Below, piece after piece: positions 9,571 through 18,459 of a stretch of DNA of 64,000 nt. The DNA is from an uncultured Jannaschia sp. (lineage in GTDB: Bacteria; Pseudomonadota; Alphaproteobacteria; Rhodobacterales; Rhodobacteraceae), in contig NZ_CANLTR010000001.1 of the NCBI RefSeq assembly GCF_947494055.1, positions 186,001-250,000 on the forward strand. Direction: 5' to 3'. Positions within the stretch are counted from its first letter, which is position 1. The number at the start of each line of letters is the position of its first letter. The notes under the pieces are model-generated. The model was not told the origin of the DNA. It did not search any database and was given only the letters and a program-made list of their open reading frames with translations. The translations under genes were made by a program, and so were the position numbers.

Positions 9571-9950
9571 GCCGCCGCCGCCGCGCCCGCTGGCACGCGC
9601 CGGCGCTGCTGATCGCGCGGCTGCTGATCGCCGCGCTGTTCGCGAGCGGAGCGGCGCAGAAGGCGCTCGACCCCGCCCCGGTGGAGGGCCTGCTCGGGGA
9701 TAAAGGCCTGCCCGAATGGCTCGTCTGGGCGGCGCTCGCCTACGACGCGACGGCGGCGCTCTGCCTCGTCCTCGGGCGCTTCGTCACGCCGGTCGCGCTG
9801 TCGCTGGCGGCCTATTGCGCCTTCACCAGCCTGTTCCACTTCCGGCCCGACGATCCGTGGCAAATGACGATCTTCGTCAAGAACTGGGCGATCGCCGGCG
9901 GCTGCCTCGCGCTGGCCGTGGCATGGGACGCGACGGGCCGCCGGCGGTAA
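9567..9950 (+). CDS. DoxX-family membrane protein
   Basis: A protein of 127 residues with four predicted membrane helices and an Arg-rich N-terminus ([20 protein letters not shown]). The signature ASGAAQKALDP after helix 1 and FRPDDPWQMTIFVKNWAIAGG before helix 4 are typical of the DoxX/YphA family, whose role (quinone-linked redox or sulphur stress in some species) is not established. The GTG start at 9567 overlaps the purD stop (GTGA), and this is the only start that gives the complete first helix. It converges with the ferredoxin gene with only 4 bp between stops. Confidence 0.8.
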   Translation: MSRRRRARWHAPALLIARLLIAALFASGAAQKALDPAPVEGLLGDKGLPEWLVWAALAYDATAALCLVLGRFVTPVALSLAAYCAFTSLFHFRPDDPWQMTIFVKNWAIAGGCLALAVAWDATGRRR

Positions 9951-9954
9951 GGCG

Positions 9955-10608
<654 letters not shown>

Positions 10609-11343
10609 GTGAGCACGTCATCCGAGACCGGCCGCCTGATCGCGGTGGACTGGCTGCGCACGTTGGCGATCGTGGCGATGGCGGCGTTCCATTTCGGCCG
10701 CGACTTCGAGGTGCTGGGTCTGGTGCCGCCGGGGACGACCTTCGGCGGGCTCTGGGATCTTTCGGCGCGGACCATCGCCTCGACCTTCATCTTCCTCGCC
10801 GGGCTGTCGCTCTGGCTGGCGCATGGGCGCGGGTTCCGCCGGCGCCCCTACCTCGTCCGGCTGGCGCAGGTGGCGGGCGCGGCGGCGGCGATCTCGCTGG
10901 TCACGTGGATCGCCGTGCCGGGAGCCTGGGTGCGGTTCGGCATCCTGCACTCGATCGCGTTGTCGAGCGTGCTGGCCCTGCCCTTCCTGCGCGCGCCGGC
11001 CTGGGGGACCGCATCGGCGGCCGCGCTCGTCCTATGGGGTCTGCCTACGTTGCGCGGGCCGGCCTTCGACGGGCTCCTCTGGCTCTGGACCGGGCTCGGG
11101 ACTGAAGTGCCGCCGATGATGGATTACGAACCGATGGTGCCGTGGTTGGCGCCGTTCCTCGCCGGGCTTGCCTTCGGGCAGGCGGGCGGGATCGCGCTGT
11201 TCCGCTGGGGGCCGGCGCGGCCGGGGCGGCTGGCGCGGGCACTGGCCTGGCCGGGGCGGCACGCGCTGCCGGTCTATCTCGTCCACCAGCCGGCGCTGGT
11301 GGGGGCCATCCTCGCCGGCGCCTGGCTCTGGCAGCGCATGTGA
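10609..11343 (+). CDS. DUF1624 / heparan-alpha-glucosaminide N-acetyltransferase-like membrane protein
   Basis: A 244-residue integral membrane protein with seven or so helices. The start RLIAVDWLRTLAIVAMAAFHF has the R-x-x-x-x-D-x-x-R-x-x-A-I-x-x-M pattern of the acyltransferase-3/HGSNAT clan. It is followed by FHFGRDFEVLG, RFGILHSIALSSVL (the GILH motif of DUF1624) and WPGRHALPVYLVHQPAL at the end. The human homologue transfers acetyl groups across the lysosomal membrane; the bacterial substrate is unknown, perhaps a periplasmic glycan. The start is GTG at 10609 with GGAGG upstream. Confidence 0.8.
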   Translation: MSTSSETGRLIAVDWLRTLAIVAMAAFHFGRDFEVLGLVPPGTTFGGLWDLSARTIASTFIFLAGLSLWLAHGRGFRRRPYLVRLAQVAGAAAAISLVTWIAVPGAWVRFGILHSIALSSVLALPFLRAPAWGTASAAALVLWGLPTLRGPAFDGLLWLWTGLGTEVPPMMDYEPMVPWLAPFLAGLAFGQAGGIALFRWGPARPGRLARALAWPGRHALPVYLVHQPALVGAILAGAWLWQRM

Positions 11344-11345
11344 GA

Positions 11346-11367
11346 ACGGGCGCCCGTGGGCGCCCGT
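11346..11367 (+). terminator. Bidirectional hairpin between convergent genes
   Basis: ACGGGCGCCC-GT-GGGCGCCCGT: a perfect 10-bp stem directly after the DUF1624 stop and 30 bp from the degP stop on the opposite strand. Confidence 0.6.
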
Positions 11368-11396
11368 CGATACGTCGTCGCGTCAGGAGACGCGGA

Positions 11397-12866
11397 TCAC
11401 TCGCCGTCGAGCGGGATGGCGACGAAGCGGGCATCCTCACCGCGACGAACCAGAAGAAGGAAGGTCTTCTGCCCGGCGTCGCGCGCTTCCTCGATCCGGT
11501 CCTCGAACTCGCTGACGCTCGTCACGTCGACCTGCCCGGCCTGCTCGATCAGGTCGCCCGCGGCGATCCCCTTCTCGTAGGCGGCACTGTCGGGGTCGAC
11601 ATCGGTCACGACCAGGCCGGCGGCCTCATCGTCCAGCCCGAGCTCGGAACGCACCTCGTCGGTCAGCGTCGAGACGGTCAGGCCCAGCGTCGTCGTCTCC
11701 GCCGGATCCTCCGAATTCATCGAAGCCGGCACGGCCCGCTCGGCCTCCTCGCGACGACCCAGCGTCACCAGCAGCGTCTGCGTCTCGCCGTCACGGAACA
11801 CGGTCACGCGGACGGCCTTGTCGACCGGGGCGTTGCCGACCGTGCGGACGAGCTGGCGGGTCGAGTCGATCTCGGTGCCGTCGAAGGACACGATCACGTC
11901 GCGCGCCTCGATGCCGGCTTCCCGGGCCGGGCCCTCCGGCACGTCGGTGACGAGCGCGCCGCGCGCCTTCTCGAGCCCGAGCGCGTCGGCCAGTTCGTCA
12001 TCCACGTCCTGGATGCGCACGCCGAGCCAGCCGCGGCGGGTCTCGCCGTATTCCCGCAACTGGTCGACGACGTTGGTCACGACGTTCGAGGACATCGCGA
12101 AGCCGATCCCGATGGAGCCGCCGGTGGGCGACAGGATCGCGGTGTTCACCCCGATGACCTCGCCGTCGAGGTTAAAAAGCGGGCCGCCCGAGTTGCCCCG
12201 GTTGATGGCCGCGTCGGTCTGGATGTAGTCGTCGTAGGCGCCCTGAAGCTCCCGCTCGCGGGCGGAGACGATGCCGGCGGAGACCGAGAAGCCCTGGCCC
12301 AGCGGGTTGCCCATCGCCATGACCCAGTCGCCGGTGCGCATCGCGTCGCTGTCGCCGAAGGGCACGAACTCCATCGCTTCCGGCGCGTCGACCTTGAGGA
12401 GCGCGATGTCGGTGTTCGGATCGGTGCCGATCAGCTCGGCGTCGAGCTCCTCGCCCGAGTAGAACTCGATTGTGATCTCGTCGGCATTCTCGATCACGTG
12501 GTTGTTGGTGACGATGTAGCCATCCTCGGAGATCACGAAGCCGGAGCCGAGCGCACTGCCGCGGCGCGATTGCGGCGGGACGGGGGGCGTCGGACCGTCG
12601 GGGCGCTGGTTGCGGAACTCCTCGAAGAAATCCTCGAGCGGATTACCCGAATTGGGGCCGCGCTCGGCCGAGGCGATGGTCGTGTTCGTGGTGATGTTGA
12701 CCACGGAATCGGAAACCTGATCCACGAGGTCGGCGAAGGTGTCGGGCTGCGTCTGCGCGGCGGCGGCCAGCGGGGCCGCGACCGTGAGCGCGACGCCGAG
12801 TGCGGCGGCCTGCAGGGCGCGGAACGCGTCGCCGACGGGCCGCGGAGAGGTGATGTCGGTCGTCAA
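11397..12866 (-). CDS. degP: Periplasmic serine endoprotease, DegP/Do family
   Basis: A trypsin-like protease with two PDZ domains (489 residues from the chosen start) that degrades misfolded periplasmic proteins. The catalytic triad is visible: His123 (TNNHVIENADE), Asp153 (DPNTDIALLKV) and Ser226 (INRGNSGGPLF). The PDZ domains follow (RRGWLGVRIQDVDDELA and LGLTVSTLTDEVRSELG). I prefer a TTG start at 12866: it has a perfect AGGAGG six bases upstream and places the signal peptide (RALQAAALGVALTVAAPLAA, cleavage AAAQ-TQ) near the N-terminus. ATGs at 12932/12926 lack a ribosome site and would bury the signal. It lies directly behind hflK-hflC, completing a membrane quality-control cluster. Confidence 0.93.
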   Translation of the reverse strand: MTTDITSPRPVGDAFRALQAAALGVALTVAAPLAAAAQTQPDTFADLVDQVSDSVVNITTNTTIASAERGPNSGNPLEDFFEEFRNQRPDGPTPPVPPQSRRGSALGSGFVISEDGYIVTNNHVIENADEITIEFYSGEELDAELIGTDPNTDIALLKVDAPEAMEFVPFGDSDAMRTGDWVMAMGNPLGQGFSVSAGIVSARERELQGAYDDYIQTDAAINRGNSGGPLFNLDGEVIGVNTAILSPTGGSIGIGFAMSSNVVTNVVDQLREYGETRRGWLGVRIQDVDDELADALGLEKARGALVTDVPEGPAREAGIEARDVIVSFDGTEIDSTRQLVRTVGNAPVDKAVRVTVFRDGETQTLLVTLGRREEAERAVPASMNSEDPAETTTLGLTVSTLTDEVRSELGLDDEAAGLVVTDVDPDSAAYEKGIAAGDLIEQAGQVDVTSVSEFEDRIEEARDAGQKTFLLLVRRGEDARFVAIPLDGE

Positions 12867-13035
12867 GATGATCCTCCTGAGATACCAGAGCGCGGCGCGA
12901 AGGGCCGCCAGTTCGGTGCTCGTCATGTTCATATCACACCGGCCGGGTTCAACGCACGAAGCTTCACATGGGTGTGACGGTTCCACGCTGTCCGGTGGGC
13001 CGGTCGACGGACGCGGGAGCGTATGGGCGAACGCA

Positions 13036-13057
13036 AACGGGCGCTCGCGCGCCCGTT
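13036..13057 (-). terminator. Terminator hairpin after hflC
   Basis: AACGGGCGC / GCGCCCGTT, a perfect 9-bp stem with a 4-base loop, followed on the minus strand by TTTGCG. It lies 39 bp beyond the hflC stop and upstream of degP, so degP probably has its own promoter. Confidence 0.6.
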
Positions 13058-13095
13058 CCGTCGTCCTGGTTTCGCCGGTCGTTCGGCGCCTGCGG

Positions 13096-14214
13096 TCAAT
13101 CCGCGGGCACGATCTCAACATCGGTCTCCAGCTCCGCCTCGACCTGCCCTTCGGGGTCCGGCGCGGCGATGTCGGCGGCGGGCGTCTCCGCTTCCGTCCC
13201 CGTGTCGTCCTGCGACTGCGTCTCGTCCGACGGCGGCGTGTCGTCGGTGATCGCCTCGGGCGAGAGATCCGCGTCGTCGCCCTCGGCCGCGTTGCCCGGC
13301 GGGTTGGCGGGCTCGACCTGCGCGGTCGGCGTCCCGGTCCGCGCGCCCGGTCGGCGATCGGTCTTCAGGTAGTCGAAAAACTCCGAATCCGGCGACAGGA
13401 CGAGCGTCGAGTTGCTGCCCTGCAGGGCACGCGTATAGGCGGTCAGCGAGCGGTAGAACTCGAAGAATTCCGGGTCCGCCGAGAACGCAGTCGCGAAGAC
13501 CGAGTTGCGACGGGCATCGGCTTCGCCGCGGGCGATCTCGGCCTCGCGCGTGGCCTCCGAGGTCAGCTCGATCACGGTCCGGTCGGCCTGCGCGCGGATG
13601 CGCTGCGCCGCCTCCTCGCCGCGGGCGATCTCGTCGGCGGCCTCGCGCTCGCGTTCCGCCCGCATCCGCGCGAAGGTCGCTTCGAGGTTCTGCGACGGCA
13701 GGTCGGTGCGCTTGAGCCGCACGTCGATGACCTGCAGGCCGAGATTGGAAGCGCGCGAGCGCACGTTCTCGGCGATCTCCTGCATAAGGGTGGCCCGGTC
13801 CTCCGACAGGATCTCGTCGGAGGAGACCGAGCCCAGCACCGCCCGCAGCTGCGAGCTGATGATGCCGTCGAGCCGCGATTCCGCCTGCTCGATCCCGGCG
13901 GCGGGGTTCGCCTCCCGGAACTGGCGCAGGTCGGAGATGCGGTAGCGCGCGAAGGCGTCCACGACGAGGCGGCGGTCGTCGCTCGGCGTGACCTCGATCG
14001 GCGGGAAGTCCCGCGACAGGATGCGGTCGTCGTAATAGGCGATGTCCTGGATGAGCGGGATCTTGAACGACAGGCCCGGCTCGGTCTTCACGTCGACCAC
14101 GCGGCCGAATTGCAGGACCAGCGCCTTCTGCCGCTCGTCGACTACATAGACCGACGAGAAGATCACCACGAGGATCACGGCCGCGACGGGGAGAAGCCAG
14201 ATAGAGCGGTTCAT
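13096..14214 (-). CDS. hflC: Protease modulator HflC
   Basis: The 372-residue SPFH/band-7 protein has one N-terminal membrane anchor (IWLLPVAAVILVVIFSSVYVV) and the bulk in the periplasm. Family marks include VDERQKALVLQFGRVV, EPGLSFKIPL, DDRRLVVDAFARYRI and a long charged coiled coil (MRAEREREAADEIARGEEAA). HflC and HflK form large cages around FtsH and tune its proteolysis. The C-terminus carries an extra acidic, disordered tail of about 70 residues (DDADLSPEAITDDTPPSDE and so on), longer than in E. coli HflC. The start overlaps the hflK stop (ATGA), so the two are translationally coupled. Confidence 0.95.
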   Translation of the reverse strand: MNRSIWLLPVAAVILVVIFSSVYVVDERQKALVLQFGRVVDVKTEPGLSFKIPLIQDIAYYDDRILSRDFPPIEVTPSDDRRLVVDAFARYRISDLRQFREANPAAGIEQAESRLDGIISSQLRAVLGSVSSDEILSEDRATLMQEIAENVRSRASNLGLQVIDVRLKRTDLPSQNLEATFARMRAEREREAADEIARGEEAAQRIRAQADRTVIELTSEATREAEIARGEADARRNSVFATAFSADPEFFEFYRSLTAYTRALQGSNSTLVLSPDSEFFDYLKTDRRPGARTGTPTAQVEPANPPGNAAEGDDADLSPEAITDDTPPSDETQSQDDTGTEAETPAADIAAPDPEGQVEAELETDVEIVPAD

Positions 14215-15374
14215 TGGGTCGGTCCTCCTTGGGTGGTGCGACCACCCCGCAATTCGTTGAGTGGCAGATAGGGCACGACACCCTGTCCCCCGCCGGCGCC
14301 GCCGGTGACGCCGCTATCGACGATGATCTTGTCCACGTCGCCCAGCACCTGCTCCATCGTCTCGAGATAGAGGCGCTTTCGGGTCACTTCGGGTGCCTGG
14401 GCATATTCGTCGAGCACGGCGGAGAAGCGGCTCGCCTCACCCTCGGCCTCGTTGACGACGCGGGCACGGTAGCCCTCCGCCTCCTCCAAAAGCTGCGCCG
14501 CCTCGCCGCGCGCGCCGGCCAGCACCTGGTTGGCGTAGCGGTCGGCTTCCGATTGCAGCCGCTCGCGCTGCTGCTCGGCAGCCTGCACCTCGCGGAAGGA
14601 GTCGATCACCTGCTCCGGCGGATCGGCGCGGTTGAAGTTGACCCGCTGAATCTGGACCCCGGAATTGTAGCTGTCGAGCGTCGACTGGATGAGCTCGCGC
14701 AGGCGGTCGGCGATGATGCCGCGGTCGCGGTTCAGGATCGGGGCAAGCTGCGACTGCGCCACGATCTCGCGCATGGCGGATTCGCTCACCGCGCGGATCG
14801 TCTGCTCGGGGTCGCGCAGGTTGAAGAGGTACTCGGCCGGATCGCTGATCTCCCAGACCACCTCGAAGTCGATGTCGACGATGTTCTCGTCGCCCGTGAG
14901 CATCAGGCCCTGCTCGGCCCGGTTGCCGCGGTTCTCGCCGATGGCGACCGTACGCTCGGCGGTGACCGAGAGGACTTCTTTCGTCACGACGGGCCATGGC
15001 GCGAAGTTCAGGCCCGGCTCGCCGATGCCCGAGAACTCGCCAAGGAAGAGCTCGACCGAGCGCTGGTCGGGCTGGACGCGGTAGACCGACAGGACCAGCC
15101 AGATCAGCACGAGGATCGCGAGACCGACGCCGATGGTCGCCCGGTTGATCGGCAGCCCGCCGCCCGGCCCGCCGGGTCCGCGCGAGCCGTTGCCGCGCCC
15201 GCCCATCAGGACGCGGAGCTGATCCTGACCCTTTTTGAGGATCTGGTCCATCTCGGGCACGCCCTGCGGCCCGCGGCTCGGTGGCCTCCGCCCGCCGTTC
15301 GGACGTTCCGGCGGCCGGTTGCCGCCACCGTCCGAATTGCCGCCACCGCCCCAGGGGCCTCCGCTACCTGCCAT
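14211..15374 (-). CDS. hflK: FtsH protease activity modulator HflK
   Basis: A protein of 387 residues. A Gly/Pro/Arg-rich cytoplasmic N-terminus (about 1-90, MAGSGGPWGGGGNSDGGG) is followed by one membrane helix (IGVGLAILVLIWLVLSVYRV) and the SPFH domain (VQPDQRSVELFLGEFSG, GLNFAPWPVV). Further marks are the conserved VNFNRADPPEQVIDSFREVQ and a long coiled coil (AAEQQRERLQSEADRYANQV). It pairs with HflC, encoded immediately downstream with a 4-base overlap. The order hflK-hflC-degP is common in Rhodobacteraceae. Confidence 0.96.
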   Translation of the reverse strand: MAGSGGPWGGGGNSDGGGNRPPERPNGGRRPPSRGPQGVPEMDQILKKGQDQLRVLMGGRGNGSRGPGGPGGGLPINRATIGVGLAILVLIWLVLSVYRVQPDQRSVELFLGEFSGIGEPGLNFAPWPVVTKEVLSVTAERTVAIGENRGNRAEQGLMLTGDENIVDIDFEVVWEISDPAEYLFNLRDPEQTIRAVSESAMREIVAQSQLAPILNRDRGIIADRLRELIQSTLDSYNSGVQIQRVNFNRADPPEQVIDSFREVQAAEQQRERLQSEADRYANQVLAGARGEAAQLLEEAEGYRARVVNEAEGEASRFSAVLDEYAQAPEVTRKRLYLETMEQVLGDVDKIIVDSGVTGGAGGGQGVVPYLPLNELRGGRTTQGGPTQ

Positions 15375-15491
15375 CAGGATCGTCCCTCTCAGATCATCAT
15401 TATGCGCGTCGCACGTCCGCGCCGTTTCTCCACGCTAGATCGGGCCTTGGCTACCCCGATTCAAGAAAGTGTGCGAACCGGCCGCGGAACC

Positions 15492-16850
15492 TCAAGACAA
15501 TGTGCGAACCGGCTCGCGCATCGTGACCAGTTCCTCGGCCATCGTCGGGTGCACCGCGCAGGTCCGGTCGAAGTCGGCCTTGGTCGCCCCCATCTTGAGC
15601 GCGACGGCGACGAGCTGGATCATCTCGCCGGCCTGCGGCCCGACGATATGGGCGCCGAGGATGCGGTCCGTGGCCTTGCTCACGAGGAGCTTGAAGAGCA
15701 CCCGCTCCTGGCCGCCGGCGAAGGCATGCTGCATCGGCCTGAAGGCGGTGGCGTAGACCAGCGTCGGCTCGGCCTCCTCGGCTTCCTCCTCGGTCAGGCC
15801 GACGCTGCCCATCTCGGGCTGGGTGAAGGTGGCCGTGGCGATGAGGTCGTAGTCCATCGCGGTCTTCTCGCCCGCGAACACGGTCCTGTGGAACGCCACC
15901 GCCTCGCGGATCGCCACCGGGGTCAGCTCCATCCGCCCGATCGCGTCGCCCAGCGCGAAGATCGACGGTACGGCGGTCTGGCCGTATTCGTCGACGCAGA
16001 CCGTCCCCTTGCGGTCGATCTCCACGCCCAGCGCCTCGAGCCCGAGCCCTTCGGTGTTGGGCCGGCGGCCGGTGGCCCAGAGCAGGCAGTCGAACGCCTC
16101 CTCGTGGCCGTTCGTCCCCCTGACGAGGATGCGTCCGTCCTGCCGGTCGATCCGCATCGGTGCGCAGCCGGTATGAATGCGGATGCCGCGCTGCTGCATG
16201 GCGTCGGCCACGTGACCGCGCGCCTCCTCGTCGAAGCCGCGCAGGATCTGCGCGCCGCGGACGAACATGCCGACCTCGGCGCCGAGCCCGTGGAAGATAC
16301 AGGCGAACTCGCAGCCGATATAGCCGCCGCCGACGATCAGCATCTTCCCGGGCACGCCGTCGAGGTGGAACACGTCGTCCGAGACGATGCCGAGATCGGC
16401 GTTCTCCATCTCCGGCCGGTACGGGCGGCCGCCGGTGGCGACGAGGATGTGCTTGGCGGTCTTCGTGGTGCCGTCGGCGAGCTTCACCGTATGCGGATCG
16501 TCGAGCGTGGCGCGCTGATCGAAGATCTCGACCCCCGCCCGTTCGAGGTTCCTGCGGTAGACCCCTTCGAGCCGGTCGAGCTCCCCGTGCAGCCTGTCGC
16601 GGAACCGCATCCAGTCGAAGTCGCCGGCATCCGCGTTCCAGCCGTATTCCCGCGCCAGCGCGATCGCCTCGGGATATTCGCTGGCATAGACCATCAGCTT
16701 CTTGGGCACGCAGCCCCGGATGACGCAGGTCCCGCCCATCCGGCTGGATTCGGCCAGCCCGACCCGGTAGCCGTCCTGCGCCGTCAGCCGCGCGGCCCGG
16801 ACCCCGCCGGAGCCGCCGCCGATGACGAAGAGGTCGTAGTCGAAATCCAT
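15492..16850 (-). CDS. gor: Glutathione-disulfide reductase
   Basis: A 452-residue class I pyridine nucleotide-disulphide oxidoreductase that reduces GSSG with NADPH. It begins MDFDYDLFVIGGGSGGVRAAR (FAD dinucleotide fold), with the redox-active disulphide in GGTCVIRGCVPKKLMVYA, the NADPH-binding GGGYIGCEFACIFHGLGA and the FAD-binding SIFALGDAIGR. The C-terminal dimer domain has the catalytic His-Glu pair (AVHPTMAEELVTM). The start at 16850 has AGGACC upstream; the frame stays open far beyond it through the next genes, but only this start fits the family. Same strand as rpiA, 44 bp away. Confidence 0.95.
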   Translation of the reverse strand: MDFDYDLFVIGGGSGGVRAARLTAQDGYRVGLAESSRMGGTCVIRGCVPKKLMVYASEYPEAIALAREYGWNADAGDFDWMRFRDRLHGELDRLEGVYRRNLERAGVEIFDQRATLDDPHTVKLADGTTKTAKHILVATGGRPYRPEMENADLGIVSDDVFHLDGVPGKMLIVGGGYIGCEFACIFHGLGAEVGMFVRGAQILRGFDEEARGHVADAMQQRGIRIHTGCAPMRIDRQDGRILVRGTNGHEEAFDCLLWATGRRPNTEGLGLEALGVEIDRKGTVCVDEYGQTAVPSIFALGDAIGRMELTPVAIREAVAFHRTVFAGEKTAMDYDLIATATFTQPEMGSVGLTEEEAEEAEPTLVYATAFRPMQHAFAGGQERVLFKLLVSKATDRILGAHIVGPQAGEMIQLVAVALKMGATKADFDRTCAVHPTMAEELVTMREPVRTLS

Positions 16851-16894
16851 GTGCGGTCCTTTCGCGGATCGGGTTCGGGACAGGCGGGGCGGCG

Positions 16895-17674
16895 CTAGTC
16901 GCGGAAGATGTTCTCCTCGCGCGCGAGGTCGACCCGTTCCTGCGTGACCGTCCCGGCAAGGCTGTCGTGCAGCTCGACCGCGCCGTCGGCCGCGCCGATC
17001 ACGACGACGTCGCAGATGTCGAGGAACAGGCCGTTCTCGACCACGCCGGGGATCTGGTTGAGCGCGAGGGCGAGCTGGTTCGGGTTGTCGATCCGCCGCA
17101 GATGCAGGTCGAGGATCAGGTTGCCCTCGTCGGTGCGGAACGGCGCCTCCCCGCCCTGGCGCAACGTCACCGTGCGGCTGGTCACGTCGGCGCCGACCAG
17201 GCTCTCCTCTATCAGGCCCTTCGTCGTCTGCCAGCCGAAGGGGATCACCTCGACCGGAAGCGGGAAGGCGCCCAGATGCTCCACCTTCTTGGCGGGGTCC
17301 GTGATGACGACCATCATGTCCGAGGCGGTGGCCACGATCTTTTCCTGCAAAAGCGCGCCGCCGCCGCCCTTGATGAGGTTCAGGTCGCCGTCGAACTCGT
17401 CGGCCCCGTCGATGGTGAGGTCGAGCCAGCGCAGCTCGTCCAGCGTGGCGAGCGGGATGCCGCATTCCGCCGCCAGCTTCGCGGTGCGGTCCGAGGTCGG
17501 CACGCCGGTCACGCGCAGCCCGTCGCGGCGGATCATCTCGCCCAGCCCGCGGACCATGAAGTTGGCCGTGGACCCGGTGCCGAGGCCGATCCGCATGCCG
17601 TCCTGCACGTAGTCCAGCGCGCGCCGGGCGGCGACGGCCTTGGCCTTGTCGGACGGGTCGAGATCGGCTGGCAT
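16895..17674 (-). CDS. rpiA: Ribose-5-phosphate isomerase A
   Basis: A 259-residue enzyme interconverting ribose-5-phosphate and ribulose-5-phosphate in the pentose phosphate pathway. Family motifs: GLGTGSTANFMVRGL, PTSDRTAKLA, the catalytic LTIDGADEFDGDLNLIKGGGG with LLQEKIVA, and the C-terminal GVVENGLFLDICDVVVIG. Located between thiamine pyrophosphokinase and gor on the same strand. Linking pentose-phosphate flux (NADPH) to glutathione reductase is attractive but inferential. Confidence 0.96.
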   Translation of the reverse strand: MPADLDPSDKAKAVAARRALDYVQDGMRIGLGTGSTANFMVRGLGEMIRRDGLRVTGVPTSDRTAKLAAECGIPLATLDELRWLDLTIDGADEFDGDLNLIKGGGGALLQEKIVATASDMMVVITDPAKKVEHLGAFPLPVEVIPFGWQTTKGLIEESLVGADVTSRTVTLRQGGEAPFRTDEGNLILDLHLRRIDNPNQLALALNQIPGVVENGLFLDICDVVVIGAADGAVELHDSLAGTVTQERVDLAREENIFRD

Positions 17675-17701
17675 GCGCGGCTCCTTGTCTGTCGGGCGGG
17701 G

Positions 17702-18352
17702 TTATAGCGACGGGGGTCCGGGGCGGCGAGGCCCCATTTGCCGTGCCGCCAGCATCGCGTCGAGCGCGTCCGCCGGCAAAATCAGCGCCGTCGGCGCGCC
17801 CGACAACGATAGCGTGACGCGTCCCGTGGCGCGGTTCGACGTGCCGACCCGGCCCGCGGGCGACATCGCGATCCCGTCGATCGGCCATTCGAGCCCGGTG
17901 CTGCGTCCCTCCGCCGGTCCCAGCGGCCAGAGCGAGACGCGGGTGCCGGGGGCGAGGTCGAGCGCCATGTCGGCTGCCGCGATGCAGACGCAATCCTCCT
18001 CGCCCAGCAGGATACAGGGGGCCCCGCCCCGCGCCAGTTCGCTCAGGCAGGCGAGGAAATGGTCGACCCGTGCCCCGATGAAACCGACGGCGATGGCCGG
18101 CCCCGGGAACGTCCGCCGCGCCTTGGCGAAATCGGTGCTGTCCTGCTCGGCGACGGGATGCAGGCGATCGGCGAAGGCGGCGCGGGCCGCGGGCGAGATC
18201 GAGTCGAGGTCGCCGATCACCGCCTCGGGCACCAGACCCGCGCCCTGCACCGCGTCCGCGCCCCCGTCCACCGCGATCAGGCGCGGGGCACGGGCAAGGG
18301 CCGCGCGGAGCGTCGCGGCCCCGACCGGCGCCCCGCCAACCAGGGTCGTCAT
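17702..18352 (-). CDS. Thiamine pyrophosphokinase
   Basis: Transfers pyrophosphate from ATP to thiamine to give the cofactor TPP. The ~216-residue product contains LIAVDGGADAV, VIGDLDSISPAAR, the substrate-binding DSTDFAKARRT and a C-terminal beta domain with LEWPIDGIAMSP.GRVGTSNRA, all matching the TPK fold. The start is uncertain: ATG 18352 (MTTLVGGAPVG) is chosen because the family begins close to the LVGG strand. TTG 18394 and ATG 18439 are in-frame alternatives, the latter only 20 bp from the divergent gene. It is 27 bp upstream of rpiA on the same strand. Confidence 0.88.
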   Translation of the reverse strand: MTTLVGGAPVGAATLRAALARAPRLIAVDGGADAVQGAGLVPEAVIGDLDSISPAARAAFADRLHPVAEQDSTDFAKARRTFPGPAIAVGFIGARVDHFLACLSELARGGAPCILLGEEDCVCIAAADMALDLAPGTRVSLWPLGPAEGRSTGLEWPIDGIAMSPAGRVGTSNRATGRVTLSLSGAPTALILPADALDAMLAARQMGPRRPGPPSL

Positions 18353-18459
18353 CGGGGGCGTCTCGCCGGCCGATCCGGCGGTGGAACGTGTCAAAATCTG
18401 GCCCTCGCCATCGCCAAATGGCCCTGATACGGACGCCATTTGACTGAATTCCTCTGGTC

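Noticed and set aside
14214..16898. Very long open frame on the plus strand opposite hflK and gor
   Set aside because: It is antisense to two clear families; composition is His/Arg/Asp-rich as expected for the complement of GC-rich genes, and it has no family-like sequence.
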